Shown here piece after piece: positions 9,436-16,389 of a DNA stretch of 64,000 bases; position 1 is the stretch's first letter, and each line of letters begins with the position of its first letter. The notes beneath the pieces were generated by a model. The model was not told the DNA's origin. It searched no databases and saw only the letters and a program-made list of their open reading frames with translations. The stretch is from Hyphococcus luteus (lineage in GTDB: Bacteria > Pseudomonadota > Alphaproteobacteria > Caulobacterales > Parvularculaceae). Position numbers and translations under genes: made by a program. Location: contig NZ_PJCH01000011.1 in NCBI RefSeq assembly GCF_002943565.1, positions 1-64,000 of the forward strand, read 5' to 3'.

Positions 9436-9450
9436 TTAATCGAATGTTTA
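9436..9450 (-). promoter_or_regulatory. Near-consensus CtrA box upstream of divK
   Basis: TTAATCGAATGTTTA matches TTAA-N7-TTAA with one mismatch and lies 78-92 bases upstream of the divK start. The binding role is inferred from the consensus. Confidence 0.4.
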
Positions 9451-9491
9451 TCTTGATGGCCGCGTCAGTGGTTTTGTCCGGTCACGCCATG

Positions 9492-9506
9492 TTAACTACT
9501 TGTTAA
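9492..9506. promoter_or_regulatory. Perfect CtrA box between divK and dinB
   Basis: TTAACTACTTGTTAA is an exact TTAA-N7-TTAA CtrA site. It ends immediately before the dinB ATG (9507) and lies 134 bases upstream of divK. Binding here could activate divK or block dinB expression. The motif is seen directly; the effect is inferred. Confidence 0.6.
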
Positions 9507-10805
9507 ATGGAAAATTTTTCCGGATATTCCGGTTTCTGCCGGGACTGCTTCGCCCCCTTTCGGGAGAGCGGCGACGAGGCCGTCCGGCGCTGCAAAGCCT
9601 GCGAATCGGTGCGAATCATCACCCATCCGGAGCTGTTTTCCCTCTCTATCGCTCATCTCGACTGCGACGCCTTTTACGCGGCCATCGAAAAACGCGACGA
9701 TCCGAGCCTCGAGGACAAGCCCGTGATTATCGGCGGGGGCGTGCGCGGGGTCGTTTCGACCGCCTGCTATGTGGCCAGGACTTACGGCGTGCGCTCGGCC
9801 ATGCCCATGTTCAAGGCGCGCGAGGCCTGCCCCGACGCGGTGATCATCAAGCCGAATATGGAGAAATATGCGAAAGTCGGCCGCGAGGTCAGGAAAATGA
9901 TGCTCGACCTCACCCCCATGGTGGAGCCCCTTTCGATCGACGAGGCCTTTATGGACCTTACCGGCACCGCCCGGATCCATGGCGGTCCGCCGGCCGTGAC
10001 CCTCGCCCGGCTTCAGGCGCGGGTCCAGGCGGCGCTCGGGGTCACCACCTCCATCGGCCTGTCGCATAACAAGTTTCTCGCCAAGATGGCCTCGGACCTC
10101 GACAAGCCGCGGGGGTTTTCCGTGATCGGGAAAGCCGAGACAAAAGAGTTTCTGGCGCGCCAGCCGGTGACCATGATCTGGGGCGTCGGCAGGGCGATGG
10201 CGGCGAAGCTCGAACAGGACGGCGTCAAAACCATCGCGCAGCTTCAAAAGGCGGACGCCGCGAGCCTCGCCAAGCGTTACGGCGAGATGGGCCTGCGCCT
10301 CGCCCGCCTTTCGCAAGGAGAAGACAGCCGCGCCGTCAAACCGGAACGCGAGACCAAGAGCGTGTCTTCGGAGACTACCTTCAACACCGACATCCGCGAC
10401 GCGAAATGGCTCGAAGATGTTCTCTGGGAGCTGTGCGAGAAAGTCTCGGCGCGGATGAAAGCGTCGGGCTTCGAGGGCCGCACCGTCACGCTGAAACTCA
10501 AAAGCGCGGACTTTAAAACCATCACCCGGCGCACGACGCTCGACCAGCCGGCCAATCTTGCGCGCGTCGCCTTTGCGGCGGCGAAACCGATGTTGCATGA
10601 CGCGGCGGGCGGCAAAGCCTATCGCCTGATCGGCGTCGGCTTTTCCGGCCTTTCTTTCGCCGGTGAAAATCAGGCGGCGCCGGACCTTTTCGGCGAAAGC
10701 AACGAAAAGATCGCCCGCACCGAAAAGGCGATCGACGCGATCCGCGAAAAGTTCGGCCGCGACGCCGTGAAGGCCGGCCGGACCTTGCGCGGGCCGCGGC
10801 GCTAA
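9507..10805 (+). CDS. dinB: DNA polymerase IV (Y-family translesion polymerase)
   Basis: 432 residues. A short N-terminal zinc ribbon (Cys11, Cys14, Cys29, Cys32), typical of one alphaproteobacterial DinB group, precedes the Y-family palm. The catalytic acidic residues are in LDCDAFYA (about 51-58) and SIDEAFMDL. A helix-hairpin-helix thumb and a C-terminal little-finger domain follow. It performs error-prone bypass synthesis, probably as part of damage responses. The ATG abuts a perfect CtrA box, so there is no room for a normal ribosome binding site. The transcript may be leaderless or the start may be misplaced, but conserved zinc-ribbon residues begin only ten codons later. No LexA box was identified by eye. 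Confidence 0.93.
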   Translation: MENFSGYSGFCRDCFAPFRESGDEAVRRCKACESVRIITHPELFSLSIAHLDCDAFYAAIEKRDDPSLEDKPVIIGGGVRGVVSTACYVARTYGVRSAMPMFKAREACPDAVIIKPNMEKYAKVGREVRKMMLDLTPMVEPLSIDEAFMDLTGTARIHGGPPAVTLARLQARVQAALGVTTSIGLSHNKFLAKMASDLDKPRGFSVIGKAETKEFLARQPVTMIWGVGRAMAAKLEQDGVKTIAQLQKADAASLAKRYGEMGLRLARLSQGEDSRAVKPERETKSVSSETTFNTDIRDAKWLEDVLWELCEKVSARMKASGFEGRTVTLKLKSADFKTITRRTTLDQPANLARVAFAAAKPMLHDAAGGKAYRLIGVGFSGLSFAGENQAAPDLFGESNEKIARTEKAIDAIREKFGRDAVKAGRTLRGPRR

Positions 10806-10952
10806 CAGGCTGATATTTTAACAGGAAATCAGCCCCCGGAGGACCGCCGCCGGCAAGGTGACGCGCCGCGTTTCGCGTGATAACGTAACGCCCGGGGGTA
10901 TCCTGGGGTTATCAATAAGCGCGCCAATAGGCGTGCGGTTCAGGGGCGTTTC

Positions 10953-11867
10953 ATGAAATTTCTGCTGAGGCTTTTGCGTCGGCTGTTGGTCATGTTGATC
11001 GTGCCGGCGATCTTTCTCGCCGCCGGCTGGTATGGCGGATCGAAATACGGCGCGCCGCCCGCCGTCGTCGGCGCCGTCGACAATGTGTTTGCCAAAGGCC
11101 GCGCGATCCTGACGCCGATCCTCGGCGAAGCCGCGCGCAAGGGCGGCGAGGCCGCGAAGACCGCCGCGCAGCAGGGAAGCGATTATGTGGTCGGCACCGT
11201 CGAACAGATGATCAAAGACTATAAAGAGCGGTCCGAAGAAGAACCGGGCGAAGCCCCCGAAACGCAAGAAGGCGAAACGCCGGACACGGACGAACCCGCG
11301 CCCGCCGAACCACCCGCAACCGAGCCCGAACCGCAACCCTCTGCCGCCCCGGTTCAAACCGGCGACGGCATCGTCCTTTGCAAAATGCGCATCTCGAACC
11401 AGCCGCGCCAGGGCGCGCCGGGATCGAGCATCGGCGCCGCTGACGAAACGACGACCTATAAAGGCGTCACCCTCCTCCTCATGCCGGCGACCAAAGCCTG
11501 CCTTTCCTCCGGCTACGGATACAGGAACGGCAAGCTGCACAAGGGCGTCGACTATTTCTCCGACCGGGGCGGCGACGTCCTCGCCGCGGGCGACGGAACC
11601 ATCGTCGAAGCGGTCTCGCGGTCCGACTATGGCAACATGGTCGTCATCGACCATGGAAACGGCGTTTACACGCGCTACGCCCATCTCGCGCGCTTTGCGT
11701 CCGGCGTGAAAAAGGGCGCGGCCGTGACAATGGGCCAGACCCTCGGCCCCATCGGCAAGTCCGGCGCCGCGCCGGTCGTGCACCTCCATTACGAGGTGCT
11801 GACCGGCGGTTACGGGACCCGGGCGAAATCCTTCGGCCTCGAGGCCGTGGACCCGTTCGGTCTTTAA
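10953..11867 (+). CDS. M23 family metallopeptidase, membrane-anchored
   Basis: 304 residues: an N-terminal signal-anchor helix (about 4-27) and a low-complexity Glu/Pro/Ala linker (about 85-130). A C-terminal LytM/M23 domain has GYGYRNGKLHKGVDYF, DHGNGVYTRYAHL and HLHYEV. The zinc ligands HxxxD and HxH are present, so it is a likely active peptidoglycan endopeptidase acting in the periplasm. The charged linker suggests reach through the cell wall. It is monocistronic; the next gene on this strand is 850 bases away. The exact cleavage specificity cannot be read from the sequence. Confidence 0.9.
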   Translation: MKFLLRLLRRLLVMLIVPAIFLAAGWYGGSKYGAPPAVVGAVDNVFAKGRAILTPILGEAARKGGEAAKTAAQQGSDYVVGTVEQMIKDYKERSEEEPGEAPETQEGETPDTDEPAPAEPPATEPEPQPSAAPVQTGDGIVLCKMRISNQPRQGAPGSSIGAADETTTYKGVTLLLMPATKACLSSGYGYRNGKLHKGVDYFSDRGGDVLAAGDGTIVEAVSRSDYGNMVVIDHGNGVYTRYAHLARFASGVKKGAAVTMGQTLGPIGKSGAAPVVHLHYEVLTGGYGTRAKSFGLEAVDPFGL

Positions 11868-11890
11868 AACCCCCGGAAAAACCGCCTTTC

Positions 11891-11906
11891 TGTGATCTGG
11901 ATCACA
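11891..11906 (+). promoter_or_regulatory. Perfect CRP/FNR-type palindrome
   Basis: TGTGATCTGGATCACA matches the CRP consensus TGTGA-N6-TCACA exactly and is a perfect 16-base inverted repeat. Its centre (11898.5) lies at -41.5 relative to a predicted start at 11940. The potential -10 element TAAGGT is at 11928-11933, exactly the class II activator geometry. There is no coding gene downstream; the only plausible target is the small RNA at 11940. Confidence 0.65.
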
Positions 11907-11939
11907 TCCGGCCCGGTCCGGCCGGGCTAAGGTCCGTTC

Positions 11940-12064
11940 ATCACGCCGGAGCGGCCCATCACCCAGGGCCGCAACGGCGCACCGGCCGGGCGCCGGCCCC
12001 TCCCCGCCCGGCCGCAAACTTGTCAAAGCCGCGTGAGGCGTAATTGCTCGCGCGGCTTTTTTTT
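11940..12064 (+). ncRNA. Candidate small regulatory RNA, about 125 nt
   Basis: The interval starts at the predicted +1 of a CRP-type class II promoter and ends in a strong terminator. It contains no reading frame of note. Three stem-loops can be drawn. SL1 is GCGGCCC (11951-11957) with GGGCCGC (11966-11972). SL2 is CGGCCGGGC (11983-11991) with GCCCGGCCG (12006-12014), presenting a 14-base loop rich in C (CCCCTCCCC). SL3 is the terminator hairpin. C-rich loops of this type are used by several alphaproteobacterial sRNAs to pair with Shine-Dalgarno sequences. I do not recognise it as 6S, SRP, RNase P or tmRNA. Structure and promoter are read from the sequence; function is inference. Confidence 0.6.
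12025..12064 (+). terminator. Rho-independent terminator of the candidate sRNA
   Basis: AAAGCCGCG (12025-12033) pairs with CGCGGCTTT (12051-12059). The stem can extend inward by four more pairs, including one T-G wobble, and is followed by an eight-T run (12057-12064). It is 160 bases beyond the M23 peptidase stop, so it could also end read-through from that gene. Confidence 0.9.
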
Positions 12065-12716
12065 CGTCTTGCCCGCCGGGCCCGCCGGCCGTGAAACAAT
12101 TTTGCGCAATCGCATCGCTATTTCTTTTTCTTTGGCTCATTTGCTGGCTTTCAGACGAATTTGGCGCCTTTTACATAAAAATGTTTCACGCGGCCCGTCC
12201 GACCTCTCCTTCTTCGACTCCCCACGCTTTGCTTGTCCCGGACCCGATCCGGGAAGCGTGGGGTCCATCCATGGCGCTGCAATCCGCTTTCTCTTAAGGC
12301 TGGACGCCACGGTTGAACCGTGGCGAGTCGCCAGGAGAAGGCTTCGCATCGTTCTCGCGAGCCTTGTGACGCGCGGATGCGCCACGCAAGGTCGGCCCGA
12401 CAGCACTATAAAGCCGCCGGAAAACCCGTGCGGACTTATCCACGGCTTTTGTTTCCGTGCTATCATGAACGGCGCCCGCCTATCCTTTGCTCGCATAAGC
12501 GCCGCGCGAAGGCGCACAAGCGCAAAAACTGCCTCCCCCTTGCGGGGAGGCCGAAATCTTCGATTTCGGGAGGGGGTAAGCCCCAATGCGCCTTTCTCTA
12601 TTTTCGGCGAGATCCTCCCCCCGCCCAAAAACGCGGTTCACCCGCGTTTTTGACCTCCCCTCAAGGGGGAGGTGAAGGGATTAGGCGCCCCGGCGCGAAC
12701 GCCCTATATTAGCCCT
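12065..12716. repeat. Non-coding stretch with palindromic intergenic repeats
   Basis: About 650 bases without a convincing gene. It holds several inverted repeats: a palindrome around 12217-12266 (CCCCACGCTT pairing with AAGCGTGGGG, enclosing CCCGGACCCGATCCGGG); GCCTCCCC/GGGGAGGC at 12531-12551; CCGAAATC/GATTTCGG at 12551-12569; and CCTCCCC/GGGGAGG at 12654-12672. Related units recur at 25481-25575, 26750-26775 and (partial, inverted) 29419-29436. Such REP/BIME-like units are common in alphaproteobacterial intergenic DNA. A single DnaA-box-like TTATCCACG at 12436-12444 is probably chance. Confidence 0.6.
12627..12651. terminator. Symmetric hairpin resembling a terminator
   Basis: AAAAACGCGG (12627-12636) pairs perfectly with CCGCGTTTTT (12642-12651) around TTCAC. 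The T and A runs on both sides allow termination in either direction. It lies within the repeat-rich stretch before the rlpA-like gene, with no obvious gene to terminate. Confidence 0.5.
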
Positions 12717-13109
12717 ATGTACCCCCGCGCCGCGATTCCCGCCGCCTTCGCCCTCTTTCTCCTGGGGGCCGGCTGCGGCCGCGAGCAGATGGCCGTGCCG
12801 ACGACGCCGAGCCTCAAGCCCCAATGCGGCGTCGCCTCCTATTACCACCCGACGCTCGAGGGGAACCTCACCGCCAATGGCGAGACCTACGACCCCGACC
12901 GTTACACCGCCGCCCATAAGAGGCTGCCCTTCGACACCGAGCTCGAAGTGCGCCGGCGCGATACGGGCGAAACCGTGGAGGTGCGCGTCAATGACCGCGG
13001 GCCGTTCATCAAGGGACGGATCATCGACCTCTCCCCGACCGCCGCCTCAGAGATCGGGCTGACGGAAGGAGACGGGGTTGCGGAGGTTTGCTTGGTGAGG
13101 ATTGGGTGA
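12717..13109 (+). CDS. rlpA: RlpA-like septal ring lipoprotein
   Basis: 130 residues: a lipoprotein signal with lipobox LGAGC (Cys about residue 18), then a double-psi beta-barrel domain. The barrel is marked by CGVASYYHP, GNLTANGETYD, the A-AHKRLPF segment and RVNDRGPF. RlpA proteins are outer-membrane lipoproteins; the Pseudomonas protein is a lytic transglycosylase acting on denuded glycans at the septum. No C-terminal SPOR domain is present, so this is a short form. The start at 12717 is chosen because an upstream extension adds 15 residues with no signal character. A TATATT box lies only 11 bases upstream, suggesting a very short leader. The AT-rich island begins right after its stop. 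Confidence 0.88.
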   Translation: MYPRAAIPAAFALFLLGAGCGREQMAVPTTPSLKPQCGVASYYHPTLEGNLTANGETYDPDRYTAAHKRLPFDTELEVRRRDTGETVEVRVNDRGPFIKGRIIDLSPTAASEIGLTEGDGVAEVCLVRIG

Positions 13110-13121
13110 TGGCAGCTAAGG

Positions 13122-13742
13122 TCATTTTTCACCTTCTGCTGCTTTTTTCAGAAACAATTCGTTGAAAATTTCGTCAGCTCCCCAAGCTTGGGCTGCCGTA
13201 AAAGCCAGTTTTCTCATTTCTCCCCCATCTAATTCGCCCAATTCTGGTTTATAGGCCAAATCATGCTCTGCTTCTGCCCAAGCGTGTTGAAATAACGTTT
13301 TTATTTGGAGCTCAAAAAATTCCGGCAAATTATCTCTATCAGAAGCCGAATAGATAATCTCGTTTGGCAAAGCCATGATAAAATGTTTGCCGAAATATCC
13401 AAATTCCCAATTTGATTCAGGCACTACCGCTTTTTCTTCAATTGGTTGAAAGTATGGCAGGATTTTTTCTTCTATTCGTTTTACATCACTCAGGTAATAA
13501 GTAATAATGCGTGCTCCGATTTGATCCTGAATTTGGTTAAGTGGGTCAGTATATTTTTTCTTCTTACCTTCGAGTTTGTTAGATTTTTTAATAAATCTGT
13601 CTACTGATTTGGCGCGAGCACTAACACGATCTACACGTACAAAAGGTTTAAGATAATTATTTATAACAGCCTCAAGCGCATTTGCAGCTGGCACCAAATT
13701 ATTAGCATAGCGGTCTTCATATTGCTCGCGTAAACTCATCAT
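13122..13742 (-). CDS. RelA/SpoT-fold nucleotidyltransferase in AT-rich island
   Basis: 206 residues with the RelA/SpoT synthetase domain and no hydrolase, TGS or ACT domains, so it is a small stand-alone form. Family landmarks are present: a basic segment RVSARAKSVDRFIKK (39-53), Asp73 in IQDQIGARII, the G-loop-like GYFGKHF (115-121), Glu144 in ELQIKT, and HAWAEAEHDLAYK (153-165). The catalytic Asp and Glu are kept, so activity is plausible. Members make (p)ppGpp or ppApp, or, as toxSAS toxins, pyrophosphorylate tRNA. Its ATG overlaps the upstream gene stop by four bases (ATGA), so the two are co-translated. Base composition is far more AT-rich than its neighbours, indicating transfer. The product cannot be told from sequence. 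Confidence 0.85.
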   Translation of the reverse strand: MMSLREQYEDRYANNLVPAANALEAVINNYLKPFVRVDRVSARAKSVDRFIKKSNKLEGKKKKYTDPLNQIQDQIGARIITYYLSDVKRIEEKILPYFQPIEEKAVVPESNWEFGYFGKHFIMALPNEIIYSASDRDNLPEFFELQIKTLFQHAWAEAEHDLAYKPELGELDGGEMRKLAFTAAQAWGADEIFNELFLKKAAEGEK

Positions 13743-14773
13743 CTGATTCTAGACTTCCCGACTTTTTCATCTTTTATCGACCCAGTAGCGGTTACTTTTA
13801 CCTTGCGCTTTTTCTTATCTAAAATTTCAGTTTTAAATACTTCATCAAAATCATCCGCATCGGCTGTTAGCAATGCTCCTGTATCTAATTCTAAACTTCT
13901 AAACGGGATTTGTGCGCGGAATTCGTTCAACTCAAATTTGAATCGATCATGCGCCAATTCGGGATAATCGATTTCACGTAAAATAGCTTTTATAGTTTTG
14001 TCTGATAAGCCAGATTGGCTTCCAAAATCTTCAATACTTATATTCTGACCGGCTAATTTGCCGGCTAATGTCACAGCGGCAGTTATTTCGGATTTAACAT
14101 CGAGGTCATCGGAGCTGCGCGCAGCCTTTCTAAGAGCTGCAGCAAGTCGTTTAGTTCCAGCTGCGGCAGTTGTTAGAAATGAAGAATCCAAAAATTCTTC
14201 TATCCAATATTCTGATATTCTAATGCCGTGACCATAAATCTGCTTATCAACGGCGCGCCCTTTCCAAAAACCACCTGACAATGAAGCGTGCTCATACAGC
14301 GCGGCCTTATATTTATGAGAATTCTTCATAAACACGCGCTCCAAAAATTCTATACTGAGCGCGTTTTTCTTATATTCTGCTAGAATACCTGTGTCTGCCG
14401 GAAAGCGTGAGACAACAACCCTGTGCCGCTGCCCGTTTTTGCCACAAATCAAAAAAAGCAAACCAAGACCTGATCTGCGCGTTGTGTAGCTTTCCAATCT
14501 AGTGGCAATTTTCCGTGCACGTGGTAAATTTGGTAGCTCAACGTAGTTTGTTATCAATTCACGGCACGGATTGTTTTGCGTTCCATCTGCGTCTTTATTG
14601 AAAATAATCTCTATGTCACATTCTCGATCAGAATCTATAAAGATGCCTTTCAGGAGGTCATATAATCTTTCGTCTTTTGGAGTGACTTCAGCTCCTTCGC
14701 GGTGCGCAATTGATTCTTCTTCACCTGCCCGCGGCGTCACCAAGAAGGCGTGAATCTTGTCGATTTCAACCAC
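13739..14773 (-). CDS. Unrecognised partner of the RelA/SpoT protein
   Basis: 344 residues, starting at a GTG with GGGAGG eight bases upstream. I do not recognise a family with certainty. It has a mixed alpha/beta N-terminal half (GLGLLFLICGKNGQRHRVVV reads like two beta strands) and a central GGFWKGRAVDK segment. A helix-rich region of about residues 195-250 follows, and the end is very basic (KKKRKVKVTATG). The general order of elements is weakly reminiscent of nucleoid-associated NdpA/YejK-like proteins, but I would not assign it. It is the first gene of the two-gene AT-rich operon, so it may be an antitoxin, a sensor or a DNA-binding partner of the nucleotidyltransferase. No signal peptide or membrane segment is seen. 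Confidence 0.7.
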   Translation of the reverse strand: MVEIDKIHAFLVTPRAGEEESIAHREGAEVTPKDERLYDLLKGIFIDSDRECDIEIIFNKDADGTQNNPCRELITNYVELPNLPRARKIATRLESYTTRRSGLGLLFLICGKNGQRHRVVVSRFPADTGILAEYKKNALSIEFLERVFMKNSHKYKAALYEHASLSGGFWKGRAVDKQIYGHGIRISEYWIEEFLDSSFLTTAAAGTKRLAAALRKAARSSDDLDVKSEITAAVTLAGKLAGQNISIEDFGSQSGLSDKTIKAILREIDYPELAHDRFKFELNEFRAQIPFRSLELDTGALLTADADDFDEVFKTEILDKKKRKVKVTATGSIKDEKVGKSRIR

Positions 14774-14817
14774 TATATACGCCTCCCAAAAAGAATCATC
14801 ACTAGTAAAACAATTAT

Positions 14818-14846
14818 TTTATAATAATTCCTTAGTAGAGATTCAA
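14818..14846 (-). promoter_or_regulatory. Promoter of the AT-rich island operon
   Basis: On the minus strand, TTGAAT (14846-14841) and TATAAA (14823-14818) are separated by 17 bases, a near-consensus sigma-70 promoter. It would give a leader of about 38 bases before the GTG start. This indicates the island carries its own constitutive-looking promoter. Confidence 0.6.
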
Positions 14847-14861
14847 ATTTTAACCTCCTTA

Positions 14862-14882
14862 GGAGTTCGCTAACGGAACTCC
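14862..14882. repeat. Inverted repeat at the lpd/island junction
   Basis: GGAGTTC (14862-14868) pairs with GAACTCC (14876-14882) around a seven-base loop, directly after the lpd stop. It overlaps a second palindrome, CTCCTTAGGAG (14855-14865). It has no T-run, so it is a weak terminator at best. It coincides with the sharp change in base composition at the island edge. Confidence 0.45.
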
Positions 14883-14883
14883 T

Positions 14884-16299
14884 TCAAACATGAATCACCC
14901 TTCCATACGCATCGAGCGTCGCTTCGTGCATTATCTCGGAAAGCGTCGGGTGCGGGAAGATGGCGTGCATCAGGTCTTCTTCGGTGCCCTCCATGGAGCG
15001 CGCGAGGCCTAGCCCCGAGATCAGTTCGGTGACTTCCGCCCCGATCATATGGGCGCCGAGGAGCTCGCCGGTCGCCTCATCGAAGATGGTCTTGACCATG
15101 CCCTCGGGCTCTCCCAGCGCGATGGCCTTGCCGTTGCCGACAAAGGGAAAGCGCCCGATCTTGACCTTGCGCCCCGCCTCTTTCGCTTGCGCCTCGGTCA
15201 TCCCGACGCTCGCGACCTGCGGGTTTGAATAGGTGCAGCCCGGAATGGTTGAGACATCCATGGGGTGGAGGCCTTTGACGCCGGCGATCTTCTCGACGCA
15301 CAGGACCCCTTCGTGGCTCGCCTTGTGCGCCAGCCAGGGCGGGCCCACGAGATCGCCGATGGCGTAGAGGCCTTTGACGCCCGTCTCCAGCCATTCATTG
15401 ACGGTGACATGGCCGCGCTCGACCTTGGCGCCGACCGCCTCGAGCCCGATATTCTCCGTGTTCCCCGTAATCCCGATGGCGAGGATGACGCGGTCGGCCT
15501 CTATCTGTTCGGTCTTGCTGTCTTTCAGTTTCACGGTCGCCTTCACGCTGTCGGCGCCCTTTTCGAGCTTGTCGACGCTGGCGGAAGTGAGGATATTCAT
15601 GCCCGCCTTCTTGAAGCGCTTCTCGGCGAATTTCGAGATCTCCGCGTCCTCGGCGGGCAGGATCCGGTCGACCATCTCCACCACCGTCGTCTCCGCCCCG
15701 AGCGCGTTATAGAAACTCGCGAACTCAATGCCGATGGCGCCCGAGCCGATGACGAGGAGCTTTTTCGGCATGACGTCGGGGACCATCGCCTCTTTCGCGG
15801 TCCAGATGAACTTGCCGTCGGGCTCGAGCCCGGCCTGGGGGATGGTGCGCGCCCGCGCGCCGGTGGCGAGGATGACGTGCTTGGCTTTGATCGTGTCCTC
15901 GCCGCTCTCGGTTTTCACCTTCACGAGCGGCGCAGCAGCGCCCTTCTCGAGGCGCGCGGTTCCCTTGATGACCTCGATCTTGTTTTTCTTCATCAGGCCG
16001 GTGACGCCCTTTTCCATGCGCGCCGAGACATTGCGCGAGCGCTTGACGACCGCCTCCAGGTTGAAGCCGATATTCTCGGCCTTGAGGCCGTATTCCTCGG
16101 CATGCTGCATGGTGGTGTAGACTTCCGCGGTCCTGAGGAGCGCCTTCGTGGGAATGCACCCCCAGTTGAGGCAGACCCCGCCCAGGGCGTCGCGCTCCAC
16201 AATGACGGTCTTCAGCCCCAGCTGGCTGGCGCGGATCGCCGCCACATAGCCCCCGGGTCCCGATCCGATCACGGCGAGATCGCAAGTGTGTTCCGTCAT
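14884..16299 (-). CDS. lpd: Dihydrolipoyl dehydrogenase (E3)
   Basis: 471 residues. It re-oxidises dihydrolipoamide for the pyruvate and 2-oxoglutarate dehydrogenase complexes using FAD and NAD. Visible are the N-terminal FAD GxGxxG (IGSGPGGYVAA), the redox disulfide GGVCLNWGC (Cys43, Cys48) and the NAD-binding GSGAIGIEFASF. The C-terminal dimer domain has the catalytic HPHPTLSE segment. The open frame continues 130 codons upstream, but homology starts at MTEHTCDLAVIG, and GAAGGGCAG precedes that ATG. No E1 or E2 gene lies in the window. It is divergent from the haloalkane dehalogenase with a 90-base gap. Confidence 0.96.
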   Translation of the reverse strand: MTEHTCDLAVIGSGPGGYVAAIRASQLGLKTVIVERDALGGVCLNWGCIPTKALLRTAEVYTTMQHAEEYGLKAENIGFNLEAVVKRSRNVSARMEKGVTGLMKKNKIEVIKGTARLEKGAAAPLVKVKTESGEDTIKAKHVILATGARARTIPQAGLEPDGKFIWTAKEAMVPDVMPKKLLVIGSGAIGIEFASFYNALGAETTVVEMVDRILPAEDAEISKFAEKRFKKAGMNILTSASVDKLEKGADSVKATVKLKDSKTEQIEADRVILAIGITGNTENIGLEAVGAKVERGHVTVNEWLETGVKGLYAIGDLVGPPWLAHKASHEGVLCVEKIAGVKGLHPMDVSTIPGCTYSNPQVASVGMTEAQAKEAGRKVKIGRFPFVGNGKAIALGEPEGMVKTIFDEATGELLGAHMIGAEVTELISGLGLARSMEGTEEDLMHAIFPHPTLSEIMHEATLDAYGRVIHV

Positions 16300-16389
16300 T
16301 GTTACTGCCCTTCGCGGTTTACGTGTCTTCTTTCGCGCGCGACTATAGCCGCGCCGGCGCGGAAGAAAACAACCGGAGGGAATAATTTC

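Noticed and set aside
10818-12140. 440-residue minus-strand frame across the M23 gene and sRNA
   Set aside because: Antisense to a complete M23 peptidase with clear zinc motifs; composition is that of a shadow.
12436-12444. DnaA box TTATCCACG
   Set aside because: A single near-match with no cluster, no AT-rich unwinding element and no dnaA/parAB nearby; not an origin.
12033-12653. 206-residue plus-strand ORF over the repeat-rich gap
   Set aside because: It begins inside the sRNA terminator and translates palindromic repeats; no domain, no ribosome binding site.
14862-14882. Hairpin after lpd as a terminator
   Set aside because: No T-run follows on either strand; kept only as an inverted repeat at the island edge.
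15265-16389. Upstream extension of the haloalkane dehalogenase frame
   Set aside because: It is antisense to lpd and homology starts at the ATG at 16390, which has a good ribosome binding site.
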